This document shows, in pieces, positions 59,376 through 64,000 of a stretch of 64,000 bases of DNA (the first letter of the stretch is position 1; each line of letters starts with the position of its first letter). The stretch covers positions 238,679 through 302,678 of the forward strand of contig NZ_NFZQ01000009.1 of assembly GCF_002165135.1 (NCBI RefSeq), read 5' to 3'. The stretch comes from Pseudomonas sp. SID14000 (GTDB lineage: Bacteria > Pseudomonadota > Gammaproteobacteria > Pseudomonadales > Pseudomonadaceae). The notes under the pieces were generated by a model. It was given only the letters and a program-made list of their open reading frames with translations. It was not told where the DNA came from and made no database searches. The translations under genes were made by a program, and so were the position numbers.

Positions 59376-59389
59376 GGCCTGGGCATACG

Positions 59390-59417
59390 AAAACGCCGCG
59401 CAATTGCGCGGCGTTTT
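59390..59417. terminator. Bidirectional terminator of erpA and anmK
   Basis: AAAACGCCGCGC (59390-59401) and GCGCGGCGTTTT (59406-59417) form a perfect stem around AATT, with A-run and T-run on each side. Confidence 0.9.
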
Positions 59418-59434
59418 GCTTTCTGGCGTAGCGC

Positions 59435-61952
<2,518 letters not shown>

Positions 61953-62165
61953 GGGCAAGGTGACTTTGAAAAAGGTGAAATGGAAAAGATGAATGACATG
62001 ATGAAGATGAAATAACTGTATAAAATATAACCAAATCCATTTTCACGCAAGGGCGCGTAGACGCCGCAGGCCCGTGTTCGGGTCACATTCCTTTGCCAAA
62101 CTTGTAATTGACGGCCGATCTTGTATGGTTGGCTCCCCCTGAATCTGAGCCTTGCGGGTTTGTCT

Positions 62166-63365
62166 ATGAAGTCGGTTGAAGAGCAGCTGGCGCTTATCAA
62201 GCGCGGTGCGGAAGAAGTACTGGTCGAGTCGGAACTGGTGGAGAAGCTCAAGCGCGGCCAACCTCTGCGCATCAAAGCCGGCTTCGACCCGACCGCGCCT
62301 GACCTGCACCTTGGGCACACGGTGCTGATCAACAAGCTGCGCCAGTTCCAGGATCTGGGGCACCAGGTCATCTTCCTGATCGGTGACTTCACCGGCATGA
62401 TCGGCGACCCGAGCGGCAAGAGTGCTACGCGCCCGCCGCTGACCCGCGAGCAGGTGTTGGAAAACGCCGAGACTTACAAGCAGCAGGTGTTCAAGATCCT
62501 CGACCCGGCCAAGACCGAGGTCGCGTTCAACTCCACCTGGATGGACAAGCTGACCCCGGCCGACTTCATTCGCCTGGCGTCGCAGTACACCGTGGCACGC
62601 ATGCTCGAGCGCGATGACTTCGACAAGCGCTACACCACCAACCAGCCGATCGCCATCCACGAGTTCCTGTACCCGCTGGTGCAGGGCTATGACTCGGTGG
62701 CGCTGAAGGCGGATGTCGAGCTGGGTGGTACCGACCAGAAGTTCAACCTGCTGATGGGGCGTGAACTGCAGCGTGCCTATGGCCAGGAAGCGCAGAACAT
62801 CGTGACCATGCCGCTGCTCGAAGGGCTCGACGGCGTGAAGAAGATGTCCAAGTCGCTGGGCAACTACGTGGGTATCCAGGAAGCGCCGGGGGTGATGTAC
62901 AGCAAGCTGGTATCGATCCCGGATACCCTGATGTGGCGCTACTTCGAACTGCTGAGCTTCCGTTCGATGGAAGAGATCGACCAGTTCCGTGCCGATGTTG
63001 CCAACGGTGCCAACCCACGCGACATCAAGATCAAGCTAGCGGAAGAGATCGTTGCACGCTTCCATGGCGAGGAGGCTGCGGCCAATGCTCATCGTGCCGC
63101 AGGTAACCGTATGAAGGAAGGTGAGCTACCGGAAGATCTGCCGGAAGTCGAAGTGACTGCGGCGGAAAGCCTGCCGATTGCTGCCGTGCTGAACCGGGCT
63201 GGGCTGGTGAAGAACTCGGCGCAGGCGCGGGATTTGCTGAGTGGTGGTGCGGTGAAGGTCGATGGTGCGGTAGTTGATCGTGACTTCATGTTTGCATTGG
63301 GTGCTACCCATGTGTGCCAGGCGGGCAAGAAGTCGTTTGCGCGGGTTACCTTGAAGGCTGAGTGA
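62166..63365 (+). CDS. tyrS: Tyrosyl-tRNA synthetase
   Basis: 399 aa class I synthetase of the TyrRS type 2 branch. HIGH motif [15 protein letters not shown] (in [10 protein letters not shown]), KMSKS motif [13 protein letters not shown], and a C-terminal S4 RNA-binding domain (about residues 335-395, [20 protein letters not shown]). It charges tRNA-Tyr. Start ATG 62166; an upstream extension to 62121 is unlikely. The preceding gap to 61953 is AT-rich. Confidence 0.97.
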   Translation: MKSVEEQLALIKRGAEEVLVESELVEKLKRGQPLRIKAGFDPTAPDLHLGHTVLINKLRQFQDLGHQVIFLIGDFTGMIGDPSGKSATRPPLTREQVLENAETYKQQVFKILDPAKTEVAFNSTWMDKLTPADFIRLASQYTVARMLERDDFDKRYTTNQPIAIHEFLYPLVQGYDSVALKADVELGGTDQKFNLLMGRELQRAYGQEAQNIVTMPLLEGLDGVKKMSKSLGNYVGIQEAPGVMYSKLVSIPDTLMWRYFELLSFRSMEEIDQFRADVANGANPRDIKIKLAEEIVARFHGEEAAANAHRAAGNRMKEGELPEDLPEVEVTAAESLPIAAVLNRAGLVKNSAQARDLLSGGAVKVDGAVVDRDFMFALGATHVCQAGKKSFARVTLKAE

Positions 63366-63392
63366 TTGGCTTTGGGTGTAGCTATATAGAAG

Positions 63393-63426
63393 CGGGGAGG
63401 CCGGTAGGCCTCCCCGTTTTGTTTTT
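63393..63426 (+). terminator. tyrS intrinsic terminator
   Basis: CGGGGAGGCC (63393-63402) pairs with GGCCTCCCCG (63407-63416) around GGTA, followed by TTTTGTTTTT. Confidence 0.92.
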
Positions 63427-63529
63427 GGGGTTTGGATTTTGATTGTTGGGTGCGTCAGGGCGGCTATGGGCCTGTCTTGGGAGGGGATTGGCTGTGGAAG
63501 GTGCCTGTCTTTGCTCCTCTGGTGTCTGT

Positions 63530-63780
63530 GATATCGAGCGCCGCCCGCGCGGCGCTTCGCGGGGCAAGCCCGCTCCCACATTTGTTGCAACGTGGCCATG
63601 TCTGTTAGGCCATGGTTGTCAGCCTTGTTGGTCTGACACAATTTCTCGGCTGCCGCCGCCTCACCAGTCTCAAGACATGCACCAAGGCAGGCAACCATGG
63701 CCTGGCAGGTTCGGCACGTTGCAACAAATGTGGGAGCGGGCTTGTCCCGCGAAGCGCCGCGCGGGCGGCGCTCGATCTCA
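63530..63780. repeat. 251-bp foldback REP element, copy 2
   Basis: Same element and orientation as 3729-3985, with about three substitutions and a 6-base deletion near the centre (CTCGGCTGCCGCCGCC instead of CTCGGCTGGCGCTGCCGCC). The REP arms and the inner palindromic arms are intact. It ends about 85 bases upstream of the -35 box of the rRNA promoter. Confidence 0.9.
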
Positions 63781-63864
63781 TAGGCGCTGAAGGTGTTGTG
63801 GCGAGCACCTGGTGGCCCTGACGCGGTCTTTTCCAAAAAGATTCTAAATTATTGAAATTAAAGG

Positions 63865-63892
63865 TTGACCTCCTGAAAAGCCGCCCTATAAT
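63865..63892 (+). promoter_or_regulatory. rRNA operon promoter (P1)
   Basis: TTGACC at 63865-63870, 16-base spacer and TATAAT at 63887-63892, preceded by an AT-rich stretch (about 63834-63862) like an UP element. Typical strength of ribosomal promoters. The rRNA genes are beyond the right edge. Confidence 0.88.
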
Positions 63893-63993
63893 GCGCACCA
63901 CTCCAACGCGGTAGCGAAGCAAAGCCAGCCACCCTGTTGAGTCAAGTGTTTGAAGCTAAACGAGTTTCTCGCAAAAAACTTCAAAATAAACGC

Positions 63994-64000
63994 TTGACAG
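63994..64000 (+). promoter_or_regulatory. Start of second rRNA promoter, truncated by the window edge
   Basis: TTGACA at 63994-63999 after an A-rich stretch (GCAAAAAACTTCAAAATAAA). Only the -35 box is present; its -10 lies outside the window. It fits the tandem promoters usual upstream of Pseudomonas 16S rRNA genes. Confidence 0.65.

Overview
This window is chromosomal DNA from a fluorescent Pseudomonas, most likely the P. putida group. The evidence is the GC-rich sequence, the many paired REP elements of the P. putida type, and a conserved gene order: davBA, rpoD-dnaG-rpsU, tsaD, cca, the spoVR/yeaH/prkA block, apaH-apaG-ksgA-pdxA-surA-lptD, amgK-murU, rpe-gph-trpE, trpGDC, vfr/crp, argC-erpA-anmK-tyrS and the start of an rRNA operon. 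It is mainly core genome, with about 55 protein genes, one tRNA and many small intergenic elements. Gene names rest on translated motifs and on remembered Pseudomonas gene order; no database search was run.

Layout. 1-3.4 kb: the start of pqqF (cut by the window edge) and the lysine-catabolic pair davB-davA. 3.4-6.3 kb: a small accessory-looking region. It holds a 257-bp foldback REP element, a structured leader with a DUF3077-type gene, an Lrp/AsnC regulator, a DUF4160/DUF2442-HTH gene pair and tRNA-Ile2(CAU). 6.3-18.6 kb: a large SBP-PAS-GGDEF-EAL protein, the macromolecular-synthesis genes rpoD, dnaG and rpsU, tsaD, plsY, folB, folK and cca. 18.6-31.5 kb: the minus-strand stress block (prkA, yeaH, spoVR), then glpE and the tightly overlapping lptD-surA-pdxA-ksgA-apaG-apaH operon. 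31.7-43 kb: amgK-murU (MurNAc recycling), djlA, a DUF3530 protein, an SBP-PAS histidine kinase with its LuxR-type regulator, and a four-gene polyamine/spermidine-type ABC transporter. 43-51 kb: rpe, gph, trpE, the autotransporter esterase estP, and trpGDC. 51-64 kb: a lipoate-ligase-like protein, vfr/crp, osmC, DUF2157, coq7, a HIT protein, an SDR, a nitronate monooxygenase-like protein, hemJ, argC, erpA, anmK, an M23 peptidase, tyrS and rRNA promoters.

How the genes work together. trpE and trpGDC lie apart, but each has the same Trp-rich leader peptide and a hairpin, so they look coordinately attenuated. The trpE leader lies in frame inside the 3' end of gph. AnmK, AmgK and MurU cover much of the anhydro-MurNAc recycling route. 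lptD/surA serve outer-membrane biogenesis, ksgA/pdxA/apaGH serve ribosome, vitamin and nucleotide functions, and prkA/yeaH/spoVR form a stress block.

The least explained signals are: (1) a 251-257-bp foldback element present twice at about 99% identity, the second copy just upstream of the rRNA promoter; (2) a leader with competing inverted repeats before the DUF3077-type gene; (3) the gph/trpL overlap and the 41-bp direct repeat flanking trpE-estP; (4) the low-GC-looking DUF4160/DUF2442-HTH pair next to the 3' end of tRNA-Ile2; (5) perfect palindromes upstream of the ABC transporter operon and of prkA.
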